In this document: one piece after another, positions 17,121 through 25,357 of the stretch
Layout: each line of letters starts with the position of its first letter
Numbering within the stretch: the first letter of the stretch is position 1
Source: Actinomycetota bacterium
GTDB lineage: Bacteria; Actinomycetota; Actinomycetes; Streptosporangiales; Streptosporangiaceae
Length of the DNA stretch: 40,713 nt
Assembly (NCBI GenBank): GCA_021324595.1
Contig: JAJPIV010000052.1
Location: 1-40,713 of the forward strand
Direction of reading: 5' to 3'
Program-made: the position numbers and the translations under genes
Notes under the pieces: generated by a model
The model's database searches: none
Told to the model about the DNA's origin: nothing
Seen by the model: only the letters and a program-made list of their open reading frames with translations

Positions 17121-17822
17121 GTGGAGCGCGACGACAGCGAACCCGGCAGCGGCCTGGCTGAGTGGCCGGAGCTGGTGGCCCGGCTCGAATCACCCACGCC
17201 GTCCGGCCCCGGCCCGGTGCCGTGGCCGGACGCGGAGAACGTCGGCCCCCCCGCCGCCGGTCCCGGCCCGGGCGCGCCGGCCCCCGGAACCGGCTCCCCG
17301 GCCCGCCGCCTGCCAGGTGGCCTGGGCCGGGTCATCCGGCCTGCCGGCTTCACGTCGTTCGCCGTCCCGCGCGACCCCGCGGCGTCCCGCGAGCCCGCCG
17401 CGCCCGGCCGGCCGCCGGCGGCAGCCGGTGACGCCCCGGCGCCCCGCGAGCCCGCCGCGCGCGGGCGAGCCGGGACGGGCCCTGGCCCCGGGCCGGCCGG
17501 CCCGGGGCGCCCGGAGGAGGGGGCGAACGGCTTCGACGACGAGCTCGAGCAGCTCTACGACCTCGATGAGCTCGGCGATCGCTACATCCCGCCGCTGGTG
17601 CCGCGGCAGCCGGGGCTCGACCCGGTGGCGCGCGGGGCGTGGGCGGCGCTGTTCGGCGGCCCCGGGTACCTGTTCCTCGCCACGGTGCTGAACTGGCGGC
17701 TGCCCGGCTGGGCCGAGCTGGCCGCGGTCATGGCGTTCGTGACCGGGTTCGTGGTGCTCGTCGCCAGGCTCGGCGATGGCCCGTCGCGCCGCGACGGCCC
17801 CGATCAGGGCGCGGTGGTCTGA
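17121..17822 (+). CDS. Conserved actinobacterial membrane protein, function unknown
   Basis: A 233-residue protein with a long Pro/Gly/Ala-rich N-terminal part (~1-135), an acidic segment (FDDELEQLYDLDELGDRYIPPLVPRQP), then two membrane helices near 172-191 (AALFGGPGYLFLATVLNW) and 195-215 (ELAAVMAFVTGFVVLVARL). The acidic-linker-then-GAWAALFGGPGYL pattern resembles a family found beside the glucokinase gene in Streptomyces; no function is known to me. The GTG at 17121 has a G-rich ribosome site a few bases upstream. It lies 66 bases after the esterase gene on the same strand and converges on glk. Confidence 0.75.
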   Translation: MERDDSEPGSGLAEWPELVARLESPTPSGPGPVPWPDAENVGPPAAGPGPGAPAPGTGSPARRLPGGLGRVIRPAGFTSFAVPRDPAASREPAAPGRPPAAAGDAPAPREPAARGRAGTGPGPGPAGPGRPEEGANGFDDELEQLYDLDELGDRYIPPLVPRQPGLDPVARGAWAALFGGPGYLFLATVLNWRLPGWAELAAVMAFVTGFVVLVARLGDGPSRRDGPDQGAVV

Positions 17823-17825
17823 GCC

Positions 17826-18782
17826 TCACCCGGCCGCCCGGCTCCTGCGCGCCAGGTCCGCGGCCCCGATCAGGCCCGCGTCCGCCCCGAGCTCGGCGAG
17901 CACGATGGAGGCGTGCGGCCGGAACAGCCGGCCGGTCAGCCCGGCGTCGAACGCGGCGCGCGCCTCGCCGAGCAGCAGGTCACCGGCCTCAGAGACGCCG
18001 CCGCCGAGGACGAAGCAGCCCGGGTCGAGGATCGCCGCCAGGTCCGCCAGGCCCTCGCCCAGCCACCTGCCGATGATCTCGAAGCAGCGCAGCGCGGCCG
18101 CGTCCCCCTCCCGGGCCGCGGTGGTCACCGCGGGCCCGGTGATCCCCTCGGGGGCCCCGCCGCCGAGCTGGAGCAGGCGGACGGCCGCGCCCGGCGAGCG
18201 GCGGGCGAACTCACGGGCCTCGAACACGAGCGCGCTGCCGCTCGCGTACTGCTCCCAGCACCCGCGGTTGCCGCAGCCGCACAGCCGGCCCTCCGGGACC
18301 ACGCGGTAGTGACCCGGCTCCCCGGCCATGCCCCAGCGCCCCCGGTACAGCTCGCCGCTCAGCACGATCCCCGCCCCGATGCCGGTCCCGACCGTGATCA
18401 GCACCACGTGGCCGTGGCCCCGCCCGGCGCCGAACCTGGCCTCGGCCCACGCGGCCGCGTTCGCGTCGTTCTCCACGATCACCGGCCGGCCCGTCCGCTC
18501 CTCCACCGCGCGCGCCACGGGCTCGTGGCGCCAGGCGAGGTTGGGGGCGAACAGGACCGCTGACCGGCTCTCCTCCACGAAGCCGGCCGCGCCGATGCCC
18601 ACCGCGCCGGCGTCATGCCTGGCCAGCAGCTCCCGCACGGCGTCGCTGATCACGTCGATCGTCTTGGACGCATTGGCAGCCGGGGTGGGGCGCTTGACCA
18701 TCTCGATGATCGCGCCGTCCTCGTCCACCACGCCCGCCGCGATCTTGGTGCCACCGACGTCCACCCCGATGGTCAGGCTCAT
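17826..18782 (-). CDS. glk: ROK-family glucokinase
   Basis: A 318-residue ATP-dependent glucokinase of the ROK type. It has the phosphate loop IGVDVGGTKIAAGVVD at 5-20, the sugar-site VENDANAAAWAE, ITVGTGIGAGIV, EPGHYRVVP (catalytic Glu-x-Gly-His) and the ROK zinc motif CGCGNRGCWEQ. ROK repressors have an N-terminal winged helix; this protein has none, so it is an enzyme. In Streptomyces the homologue is needed for carbon catabolite repression. Its ATG overlaps the stop of the upstream DUF5304-like gene (ATGA), so the two are translationally coupled. Confidence 0.94.
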   Translation of the reverse strand: MSLTIGVDVGGTKIAAGVVDEDGAIIEMVKRPTPAANASKTIDVISDAVRELLARHDAGAVGIGAAGFVEESRSAVLFAPNLAWRHEPVARAVEERTGRPVIVENDANAAAWAEARFGAGRGHGHVVLITVGTGIGAGIVLSGELYRGRWGMAGEPGHYRVVPEGRLCGCGNRGCWEQYASGSALVFEAREFARRSPGAAVRLLQLGGGAPEGITGPAVTTAAREGDAAALRCFEIIGRWLGEGLADLAAILDPGCFVLGGGVSEAGDLLLGEARAAFDAGLTGRLFRPHASIVLAELGADAGLIGAADLARRSRAAG

Positions 18783-19318
18783 GCCGGGATTCCCCCGGCC
18801 GGCCGGCCGTCGCGGCCGCGTTGCCCGCTGCCCTCGCCGGCCGGGCCGCCTGCCGCCGTCGCCCCGCCCGCTGCCCTCCCGCCGGCCGGGCCCTCACCCG
18901 GCTTCCCGGGCTGCCGGGCGGGCGGCGGGCGGTAGGACAGCACCGCATCGACGCCCGCCAGCGCGTCACGGATCGCGCCGGCCATGACCTCGGTGAGGTC
19001 GGAGACCGGCACGCCGGCGTTGCCCTGGCTGGCGCGCGCCCGCGCGATCCGCCGCGCCGCGCGGCACACCGGGCACCAGGCGCACTCCGGCGCCTCGTCC
19101 AGGGGCTCGGACGTCGCCACGGCCCAGACGTCCTCACGCTCCCCGCCGGGACCGTGCAGCGCCTTGCGCACCTGGTCGCCCAGCTCGTCGCGCACGCTCC
19201 GGGCGCCCTGCCTGACCAGCCACTTCTGCATCTCCCCGACGAGGCCCGCCGCGCGCCGCTCCCACGACTGCCCCGGGCCACCGCCGGCGCGCCCGCCTTC
19301 GCCCGGCTCCTCGCTCAT
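18779..19318 (-). CDS. DUF5304-like conserved protein with CxxCPxC motif
   Basis: About 179 residues. The conserved part (WERRAAGLVGEMQKWLVRQGARSV, then CAWCPVCRAARRI) has three cysteines spaced CxxCxxC that could bind a metal, followed by a helical segment VSDLTEVMAGAIRDALAGVDAVL. The C-terminal ~45 residues are Gly/Ala-rich and disordered. Function unknown; the gene is regularly found ahead of glucokinase in actinobacteria by my recollection. The start is the ATG at 19318 (MSEEPGEGG). Its stop overlaps the glk start. Confidence 0.75.
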   Translation of the reverse strand: MSEEPGEGGRAGGGPGQSWERRAAGLVGEMQKWLVRQGARSVRDELGDQVRKALHGPGGEREDVWAVATSEPLDEAPECAWCPVCRAARRIARARASQGNAGVPVSDLTEVMAGAIRDALAGVDAVLSYRPPPARQPGKPGEGPAGGRAAGGATAAGGPAGEGSGQRGRDGRPAGGIPA

Positions 19319-19395
19319 CCGCCTCACCATTCCCGTCCATCTGCCGGGTCCCGTCCATCGCCCGGGCCCGGGGCCGCGCCAGCCGCCGCGGCCGC

Positions 19396-19845
19396 TCACC
19401 GCCCGCCGGCGAGGGCCCGCACGCGCGCGCCGAGCCCCCGCAGGGCCGTGTCGGTGATCGTCTTCTCGGCGCGCCGCTTCAGCATCCCCGGCAACGGGAC
19501 CGAGAGCCCGACGCGCAGCTCGTAGGTCACCCGGGTCGCCCCGTCCTCCTCGGCGAGCAGGTAGCAGCCGGACATCTCGGCGACCATCGCCCCGCGCTCG
19601 GCCAGCTCCCAGCGGACCTCGGCGTCATCGTCCCAGGCGTAGGCGAGCACATAGCTGTCCCGGACCGGCCCGGCGTCGATCGTGAACCTGACGCGGTCGG
19701 CGCGCCCGTCCGGCCCGGCGCCCAGGACCAGCGCGCCGCGCACCCCGCTCGCCCACCGCGGATACGCGGCGAAGTCGGCGATCACCCCCATGACGACCGG
19801 CCTCGGGGCGCCGATCACCGCGGTCGAGCGTGTCCTGTCGGCCAT
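19396..19845 (-). CDS. SRPBCC/START-like lipid-binding domain protein
   Basis: A 149-residue polyketide-cyclase-like hydrophobic-cavity protein: DRTRSTAVIGAPRPVVMGVIADFAAYPRWASGVRGALVLG, then the strand-rich core and PGMLKRRAEKTITDTALRGLGARV as the long C-terminal helix. This fits the position of the M. tuberculosis SRPBCC protein Rv2185c. The ligand is unknown. The ATG at 19845 has TACGCT six bases upstream and no ribosome site, suggesting a leaderless RNA. A longer upstream frame has no conserved sequence. Confidence 0.83.
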   Translation of the reverse strand: MADRTRSTAVIGAPRPVVMGVIADFAAYPRWASGVRGALVLGAGPDGRADRVRFTIDAGPVRDSYVLAYAWDDDAEVRWELAERGAMVAEMSGCYLLAEEDGATRVTYELRVGLSVPLPGMLKRRAEKTITDTALRGLGARVRALAGGR

Positions 19846-19851
19846 TCTCGG

Positions 19852-19857
19852 AGCGTA
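19852..19857 (-). promoter_or_regulatory. -10 box, leaderless start of the SRPBCC gene
   Basis: TACGCT on the minus strand, six bases ahead of the ATG at 19845. Confidence 0.5.
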
Positions 19858-19883
19858 CCCGCCGCGCCGTGCTCCGGCGACGC

Positions 19884-20651
19884 TCACCAGGTGAGGGCCC
19901 AGGGCGTGCCGGTCGCCCGGAAGTGACCCACGTTGACGCACCGGGTCGGGCCGATCGCCAGGCTGGCGACCAGCGGCTGGTGGACATGACCGAACAGCAG
20001 GTAACGCGGCCTGGTCCGCCTCGCCGCCTCGAGCAGCGCCCGGCTGCCCCGCTCCATCCGCCGGGCGACGGTGTCGAACAGCAGCTCGGGGATGTCAGGG
20101 GGGATGTGGGCGCAGAGCACGTCGACCGCCCCGACCGCCTCGACCTTCGCGGCGAACGCGTCGTCGTCGATCTCGTTCGGCGTGCGGTACGGCGAGCGCA
20201 GCCCGCCGCCGACGAAGCCGAACGTCAGCCCGCCGATCTCGGCGCGCTCGCCGTCCAGCACCCGGTGGCCGGGGCGCAGGTGGCCCGGCCACAGCCGCGG
20301 GATGTCCACGTTGCCGTAGGTCAGGTAGGCAGGCTCGGGCATGGCGCCGAACAGCTCGGCGTACTGGGCCGTGATGGCCGCCTCCATCCGGGCGGCCGGG
20401 TCGCCGGGCAGGCCGGCCCACAGGCCGGCGGAGAACTCGCGCGCCTCGTCGAACCGCCGCGCGGTGCGCAGCGCGATCAGGCGGCGGGCCGCTTCGGCGC
20501 CGAACAGGTCAGCGAAGATGCCGCGGGAATGGTCGGCGTAATCGACGAACAGCAGCAGGTCGCCCAGGCAGATCAGCGCGTCCGCCCCGTCGCCCGCGCG
20601 GCGCAGGGCCGGGCTGTTGCCGTGCACGTCGCTGATCACGTGAACCCGCAT
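19884..20651 (-). CDS. Metallophosphoesterase (calcineurin-like)
   Basis: A 255-residue phosphoesterase with the five metal-site motifs in order: ISDVHGN (6-12), CLGDLLLF (~29), YGNVD (~112), LCAHIPPD (~175) and GHVHQPL (~220). The two-metal centre would hydrolyse a phosphomono- or diester; the substrate is unknown. No signal peptide. The ATG at 20651 has TAGAGT six bases upstream and no ribosome site. It diverges from fadD. Confidence 0.88.
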   Translation of the reverse strand: MRVHVISDVHGNSPALRRAGDGADALICLGDLLLFVDYADHSRGIFADLFGAEAARRLIALRTARRFDEAREFSAGLWAGLPGDPAARMEAAITAQYAELFGAMPEPAYLTYGNVDIPRLWPGHLRPGHRVLDGERAEIGGLTFGFVGGGLRSPYRTPNEIDDDAFAAKVEAVGAVDVLCAHIPPDIPELLFDTVARRMERGSRALLEAARRTRPRYLLFGHVHQPLVASLAIGPTRCVNVGHFRATGTPWALTW

Positions 20652-20657
20652 CGCCCA

Positions 20658-20663
20658 ACTCTA
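20658..20663 (-). promoter_or_regulatory. -10 box, leaderless start of the metallophosphoesterase gene
   Basis: TAGAGT on the minus strand, six bases ahead of the ATG at 20651. Confidence 0.5.
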
Positions 20664-20720
20664 CGAATGCCGGTCCCCAGGGCCGGGCACCCGCGCGTGC
20701 GCGACGGGGCCTGCCCGCGA

Positions 20721-20726
20721 TACGTT
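20721..20726 (+). promoter_or_regulatory. Possible -10 box for fadD
   Basis: TACGTT, 52 bases ahead of the TTG start; no good -35. The 5' UTR would be about 45 bases with AGGAGG near its end. Confidence 0.3.
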
Positions 20727-20778
20727 CCACGGAGAGCCGGCTGCCAGCACGCCGGAACCGACCAGGTGAGGAGGCTCG

Positions 20779-22593
20779 TTGCGCGAGTTCAGCATTCCCG
20801 CCGTGGCCGACGTCCCGGCCGGGGCCAGGCTCACCGACGTCGTCGGCCGCCGGGCCGAGCAGGCTCCGGGGGCGGTCATGCTGCGCCGCCGGCCCGCGTC
20901 CGGCGGCGAGTGGTCCGACGTGACCGCCCGGCAGTTCCGCGACCAGGTGCGCGCCCTGGCCAAGGGCATGATCGCGGCGGGGATCGCACCCGGTGACCGG
21001 GTCGGCCTGATGGCGCGGACCTGCTATGAGTGGACGCTGGCCGACTACGCGATCTGGGCCGCGGGCGCGGTGACCGTGCCGGTCTACGAGACGTCCTCGG
21101 CCGAGCAGATCGAATGGATCCTGTCCGATTCCGGCTGCCGCGCCGTCTTCGCCGAGACCGAGCAGCACGCCGCGGCGATCACCCAGGTCCGGGCCGCGCT
21201 GCCCGCCCTGGAGCACGTCTGGCTGTTCGGCGCCCTGGGCGCCCTGGCCGGCCAGGGCACCGAGATCACCGACGAGCAGCTCGACCGCGTCATGGGGGCG
21301 ACGTCCGCCGACGACCTGGCCACGATCATCTATACCTCGGGCACCACGGGCCGGCCCAAGGGCTGTGAGCTCACCCACCGGAACCTGCTCTCCGGCGCCC
21401 GCAATGCCGTCCAGGGCGCGCTGTCGGAGCTGTTCGAGATCCCGGGGACCGGGACGCTGCTGTTCCTGCCGCTCGCGCACTCGTTCGCCAGGATCATCCA
21501 GGTCGCCTGCCTGGAGGGCGGCGCCGTGCTGAGCCACTGGCCGGACACCGCGACGATCGCGGCCGGGCTGCCGGAGGCAGCGCCGACCTTCCTGCTCGCG
21601 GTGCCCCGCGTGTTCGAGAAGGTCTACAACGCGGCCCAGCAGCAGGCGGCGTCCAGCCCGGTCAAGGCGCGCCTCTTCCGCGCCGCCGCCGAGACCGCGA
21701 TCGCCTACAGCCGCAGCCTGGACAGGGCGCTCGCCGGGGACGCCGGGGCCGGCCCGGTGCTGCGCGCCCGCCACGCGCTCTTCGACCGGCTGGTCTACTC
21801 AAGGCTCCGGGCGGCCGTCGGCGGGAAGGTGCAGTACAGCATCTCCGGCGGCGCGCCGCTGGGCGAGCGCCTCGGCCATTTCTTCCGCGGCGCGGGCCTG
21901 GTGGTCCTGGAGGGATACGGCCTCACCGAGACCTCGGCCGCCGCGTTCGTCAACCGGCCCGGGCGCAACAAGATCGGGACGGTCGGCCTGCCGCTGCCGG
22001 GCGTCAGCGTGCGGATCGCCGACGACGGGGAGATCCTCATCGCCGGGCCGGTGGTCTTCCGCGGCTACTGGCGCAACGAGGAGGCCACCGCCGAGGCATT
22101 CGAGGATGGCGGCTGGCTGCGCACCGGGGACATCGGGAACCTGGACGAGGAGGGATTCCTCCGGGTCACCGGCCGGAAGAAGGAGCTCATCGTGACGGCC
22201 GGGGGCAAGAACGTCGCCCCGGCGGTGCTGGAGGACAGGCTGAGGGCGCATCCGCTGATCAGCCAGTGCATGGTGGTCGGCGACAACCGGCCGTTCATCG
22301 GCGTCCTGATCACCCTGGACGCCGAGGCGCTGGAGTTCTGGAAGGCCCAGCACGGCAAGCCCGCCGCCGCGACGGCCGCCGACCTGGCCGCCGACCCCGA
22401 CCTGCTCGCCGAGCTCCAGGCCGCGGTGGACGACGCGAACCTGGCGGTCTCCCGCGCCGAGTCCATCCGCAGGTTCCGGGTGCTGGGCTCGGACTTCACC
22501 GAGGCGAGCGGGCAACTGACGCCATCGCTCAAGGTCCGCAGGAGCGTGGTGGCGAAGGACTTCGCGGCCGAGATCGACGCGCTGTACGCCTGA
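20779..22593 (+). CDS. fadD15: Long-chain fatty acid-CoA ligase (FadD15-like)
   Basis: A 604-residue AMP-forming acyl-CoA synthetase. The ATP loop IIYTSGTTGRPKG lies at 183-195, VVLEGYGLTETSAAAF is the A5 motif, GWLRTGDIGNLDEEGFLRVTGRKKEL carries the adenylate Asp and hinge, and GGKNVAPAVLEDRLRAHPLI the C-terminal domain. The long subfamily linker (PTFLLAVPRVFEKVYNAAQQQA) marks the FadD15/long-chain type. The TTG at 20779 follows AGGAGG. A pimB-like gene lies convergently 28 bases downstream, as fadD15 and pimB' do in M. tuberculosis (Rv2187, Rv2188c). Confidence 0.93.
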   Translation: MREFSIPAVADVPAGARLTDVVGRRAEQAPGAVMLRRRPASGGEWSDVTARQFRDQVRALAKGMIAAGIAPGDRVGLMARTCYEWTLADYAIWAAGAVTVPVYETSSAEQIEWILSDSGCRAVFAETEQHAAAITQVRAALPALEHVWLFGALGALAGQGTEITDEQLDRVMGATSADDLATIIYTSGTTGRPKGCELTHRNLLSGARNAVQGALSELFEIPGTGTLLFLPLAHSFARIIQVACLEGGAVLSHWPDTATIAAGLPEAAPTFLLAVPRVFEKVYNAAQQQAASSPVKARLFRAAAETAIAYSRSLDRALAGDAGAGPVLRARHALFDRLVYSRLRAAVGGKVQYSISGGAPLGERLGHFFRGAGLVVLEGYGLTETSAAAFVNRPGRNKIGTVGLPLPGVSVRIADDGEILIAGPVVFRGYWRNEEATAEAFEDGGWLRTGDIGNLDEEGFLRVTGRKKELIVTAGGKNVAPAVLEDRLRAHPLISQCMVVGDNRPFIGVLITLDAEALEFWKAQHGKPAAATAADLAADPDLLAELQAAVDDANLAVSRAESIRRFRVLGSDFTEASGQLTPSLKVRRSVVAKDFAAEIDALYA

Positions 22594-22620
22594 CCGCCGG
22601 GGCGGCCGGCCCCCGGGGGA

Positions 22621-23841
22621 TCAGCCGGACAGGATCTCGGCGAAGCGGCGCGCGACCAGCTCCTGGCGCCATTCCCGCTCCACCCAGGCAAGGCCCTTCT
22701 CCCCCATGGACGCCGCCTGCTGCGGGTCGCGCAGCAGGCCGACCAGGCGCCCGGCGAGCCCGGCCACATCCCGGCCGCTGACCACGTAGCCGGTCTCGCC
22801 GGGCACCACGGCGTCCGGGGCGCCGCCCGAGTCGCCGGCGATGACTGGCAGGCCCGTCGCGGACGCCTCCAGGTAGACGATGCCCAGGCCCTCGACGTCC
22901 AGCCCCGCGCGCCGGGTGCGGCAGGGCATGGCGAAGACCGTGCCCGCGTCGTAGTAGCCGGGCAGGTCCGCCCAGGGGACCGGCCCGGCGAAGATGACCG
23001 AGCCGGCCACCCGGTGACGGCGGGCCAGCCGGGCAAGCGCGCGCCGCCGGGGGCCGTCGCCGACCAGCAGGAGCAGGGGGCTGGCCCCGCCACCGGCCGC
23101 GCCGGCGCCGTCCGCCCTGCCGTCAGCCGCCCTGCCGTCAGCCGCCCGGGCGCCATGCGGGGGAGCGGGCCCGCCCAGCGTGGCGAGCACCCGCGGCCAG
23201 GCGCGGATCAGCGTGTCCTGGCCCTTGCGCCGGACCAGGCGCGAGACGCACACCACGACCGGCGCCTGCGGTGGTATGCCCAGCCGCGCCCGGACCGCCG
23301 CCCCGCCCGCCCCGGGCCGGAACGCCCGGGTGTCCACCCCCGGGGCGAGCCGGGCCATCCGGGCCGCCGCGGCCGGCGACAGCGCCCTGGCCAGCCTGAC
23401 CCGCACGTACTCCCCGAGGTAGGTGACGACATCGACGCCGTCGCCGATCCGGCGGAGCACCGCCCGGGCGCCGGGCAGCACGGCCCAGCCCGCCTCATGC
23501 CCGTGGGTGAGCGCCACGATCCGCCGGGCCCCCGCCCGCCGCAGCCCGGGCGCCAGCAGCCCGAGGGGCGCGGCCGCCCCGAAGACGACCGTGTCAGCGC
23601 CGTGCTCGGCCATGATGGCCCGCGCCCGCCGCGCCACCGCCGGCGTCGGCAGCATCAGCGAGGTCGGATGCCGGATCACTGGGAATGGCTGGAGCGCGTC
23701 GAAGCCCGCTGCGCCCGGCCAGGCGGGAGCGTAGACCACCACCGCCCCGGCCGGCAGGCCGGCCGCCAGCGAGTGCACGAACGACTGGATCCCGCCGGCG
23801 CGCGGCGGGAAGTCATTGGTGATGATCAGGACCTTGCCCAT
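22621..23841 (-). CDS. pimB: PimB-type GT4 mannosyltransferase
   Basis: A 406-residue GT4 (GT-B) enzyme that adds the second mannose to phosphatidylinositol monomannoside at the membrane. It follows M. tuberculosis PimB' (Rv2188c) motif for motif: VLIITNDFPPRAGGIQSFVHSL at the start, VVFGAAAPLGLLAP, ALTHGHEAGWAVLPGARAVLRRIGDG, APGVDTRAFRPG, VVCVSRLVRRKGQDTLIRAWP, FAMPCRTRRAGLDVEGLGIVYLEASATGLPVIAGDSGGAPD (donor-binding E-x7-E region). An Ala/Gly/Asp-rich insert of about 35 residues after WPRVLATLGG is absent from PimB' and contains AADGRAADGR. The ATG at 23841 has GGAGAGG upstream. Confidence 0.9.
   Translation of the reverse strand: MGKVLIITNDFPPRAGGIQSFVHSLAAGLPAGAVVVYAPAWPGAAGFDALQPFPVIRHPTSLMLPTPAVARRARAIMAEHGADTVVFGAAAPLGLLAPGLRRAGARRIVALTHGHEAGWAVLPGARAVLRRIGDGVDVVTYLGEYVRVRLARALSPAAAARMARLAPGVDTRAFRPGAGGAAVRARLGIPPQAPVVVCVSRLVRRKGQDTLIRAWPRVLATLGGPAPPHGARAADGRAADGRADGAGAAGGGASPLLLLVGDGPRRRALARLARRHRVAGSVIFAGPVPWADLPGYYDAGTVFAMPCRTRRAGLDVEGLGIVYLEASATGLPVIAGDSGGAPDAVVPGETGYVVSGRDVAGLAGRLVGLLRDPQQAASMGEKGLAWVEREWRQELVARRFAEILSG
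23113..23142. repeat. 15-bp in-frame tandem duplication inside pimB
   Basis: Unit CGCCCTGCCGTCAGC occurs at 23113-23127 and 23128-23142, giving the repeated AADGR pentapeptide in the insert. Confidence 0.9.
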
Positions 23842-23881
23842 CGCCTCTCCCGCGCCCGGCGGCCGGGCCGCCGTCTGACCG

Positions 23882-23936
23882 ATGCTAGCCCGGGCCCGCA
23901 AGGATCATTCCCCGCCAGGAAGGCACGCAATGATCC
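23882..23936 (-). promoter_or_regulatory. pimB upstream region: -10 box and inverted repeat
   Basis: TAGCAT (23882-23887, minus strand) is a possible -10 for pimB. Just upstream, GGATCATT (23902-23909) and AATGATCC (23929-23936) are perfect 8-bp inverted arms 19 bases apart, unusually A/T-containing here. It could be an operator or the terminator of the NlpC/P60 gene; there is no U-tract. The rest of 23842-24040 shows nothing else. Confidence 0.4.
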
Positions 23937-24040
23937 CCGGCGGGATCGCGGGCAGGCCCTGACCCGTGCCAGGCCACCCGGCTCGCGGCCGACCGGCGCA
24001 GGGCCGGCCGGCGCGGCGGCGGGGCCTGGCGGGCGGCCAG

Positions 24041-25135
24041 CTACGGGCGGACCGCGCCGTCCAGGTTCTGCAGGTACCAGCCGGCCAGCGCGATCTTCTC
24101 GACGTACTGGCCGGGCACCGGCGCGTCGATCAGGTAGCCGCCGCCGACGTACATGCCGACGTGCGAGTTGCCGGCGAAGCCGAGGATGTCGCCGGGCTGC
24201 AGGTAACGCTCGGTGAACGCCCCCGAGGACGTGTGCAGCGGCACCGCCGGCAGGGAGCTCATCTGATCCCAGCTCACCCTCGGGATCTGCACCCCGGCGT
24301 GCGCCCAGGCCGCCATCATCAGGCCGGAGCAGTCGTAGCCGGCGCTGCACGGGCCGGTCCCCCCGTAGACGTAGGGGCAGCCGACCTGGGAGTAGGCGAA
24401 GGCCACCGCCTTCTCGGCCTGCGTGCGCGTCGGGCCGTGGTACGTGCCGCCTCCTGTGCCGCCGCCCGGGACCAGGCCGCTGCGCTGCGGCGGGGTCAGC
24501 TGCGCGAGCAGCGCCTTCTGCTTGGCCTGCAGCGCCCGCAGGACGGCGAGCCGCTTGCCCAGTGCGCGCCTGACCTGAGCGATGCCCGCCCGCTCCCGGC
24601 GCGCGGCCTGCTGGGCGCTCAGCAGCTGGCGGCTCGCCGCCAGGTACCGGCGGATCTGGGCGCCGTTGACGTCGGACAGCTCCGTCAGGATCGATGCCTG
24701 GCCGAGGACCCGCTGCGGCGAGGCCGTGGTCAGCAGCACCACCGTCAGGTCGACGCTGCCCTGCTCGTAGGCCACGATCGCGATCCGGCTGACCTGGCTC
24801 TGCAGGGCCCGGAACTCGGCGCTGAACTGCGCGGTCTCCCGGTTCAGGAGCTTCAGGCGCTGGGTGGCCTCGGCTAGCTGGGACAGCACCTGGTCATACT
24901 GCTGGCCGAGCCTGCCCGCCCGCGCGTTGAGCTCGGCGAGCTTGCGCTGCACCTGGGCGATCGTGGGGGCGGGCGCCCCGCTCGCCGGGCCGGCCGGGCT
25001 CGCCAGCGCGACCGAGCCGGCCACCGCCGCGAGCATGCCCAGCCGCCGCCACGCGCCCGGCAGCCGCCGCGTACCCGGCCGCCGGCCGCCCATGCGAGGA
25101 CCGCCAGCGCTGCGATCCGACCGCGGCGTATGCAC
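24041..25135 (-). CDS. Secreted NlpC/P60 peptidoglycan hydrolase
   Basis: A 364-residue exported endopeptidase that likely cleaves peptide stems of peptidoglycan. After a basic N-terminus comes a signal segment (RRLGMLAAVAGSVALASPAGPASGAPA, cleavage near residue 53). Residues ~58-210 form a long coiled coil (QVQRKLAELNARAGRLG..., RETAQFSAEFRALQSQVSRIA). The C-terminal NlpC/P60 domain has Cys in GYDCSGLMMAAW near 268 and His in SHVGMYVGGG near 322, with IDAPVPGQ completing the site. This matches the RipC-like Rv2190c, also next to pimB'. The start could be GTG 25135 or ATG 25093. A good sigma-70-like promoter lies at 25259-25287. Confidence 0.9.
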   Translation of the reverse strand: MHTPRSDRSAGGPRMGGRRPGTRRLPGAWRRLGMLAAVAGSVALASPAGPASGAPAPTIAQVQRKLAELNARAGRLGQQYDQVLSQLAEATQRLKLLNRETAQFSAEFRALQSQVSRIAIVAYEQGSVDLTVVLLTTASPQRVLGQASILTELSDVNGAQIRRYLAASRQLLSAQQAARRERAGIAQVRRALGKRLAVLRALQAKQKALLAQLTPPQRSGLVPGGGTGGGTYHGPTRTQAEKAVAFAYSQVGCPYVYGGTGPCSAGYDCSGLMMAAWAHAGVQIPRVSWDQMSSLPAVPLHTSSGAFTERYLQPGDILGFAGNSHVGMYVGGGYLIDAPVPGQYVEKIALAGWYLQNLDGAVRP

Positions 25136-25258
25136 GAGCCAGGCACGCTCCTTCGTCCCCCCGCTGCCGGGACCCCGCGGGCGTCGGACGGCGGGCCGGC
25201 CTGCGTGGCCGGCTGCCGCCGCGCCGACGCGGCTGCCAGGCGACCGGCCCGGGACACG

Positions 25259-25287
25259 AGACTATTGACGACGGCCGGCGCATTCAA
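25259..25287 (-). promoter_or_regulatory. Promoter of the NlpC/P60 gene
   Basis: On the minus strand TTGAAT (25282-25287), a 17-base spacer and TAGTCT (25259-25264). This is the best two-box promoter in the window. It leaves a leader of about 115 bases, in which I could not recognise a c-di-AMP riboswitch. Confidence 0.6.
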
Positions 25288-25343
25288 CCACTTCGCGCAC
25301 TCTGGGCTCACCGTGATCGGGCGCGACTGTCGGCGCAGGCGCC

Positions 25344-25349
25344 TAGCGT
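25344..25349 (+). promoter_or_regulatory. -10 box of the exonuclease gene
   Basis: TAGCGT, eight bases ahead of the GTG at 25358; no ribosome site, so probably leaderless. Confidence 0.45.
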
Positions 25350-25357
25350 GGTCTGCC

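Noticed and set aside
23842-24040. A small gene between pimB and the NlpC/P60 gene
   Set aside because: No frame with a start, ribosome site and plausible protein; only the inverted repeat stands out.
25136-25258. c-di-AMP (ydaO-type) riboswitch before the NlpC/P60 gene
   Set aside because: Sought because of the gene type, but the conserved motifs could not be matched.
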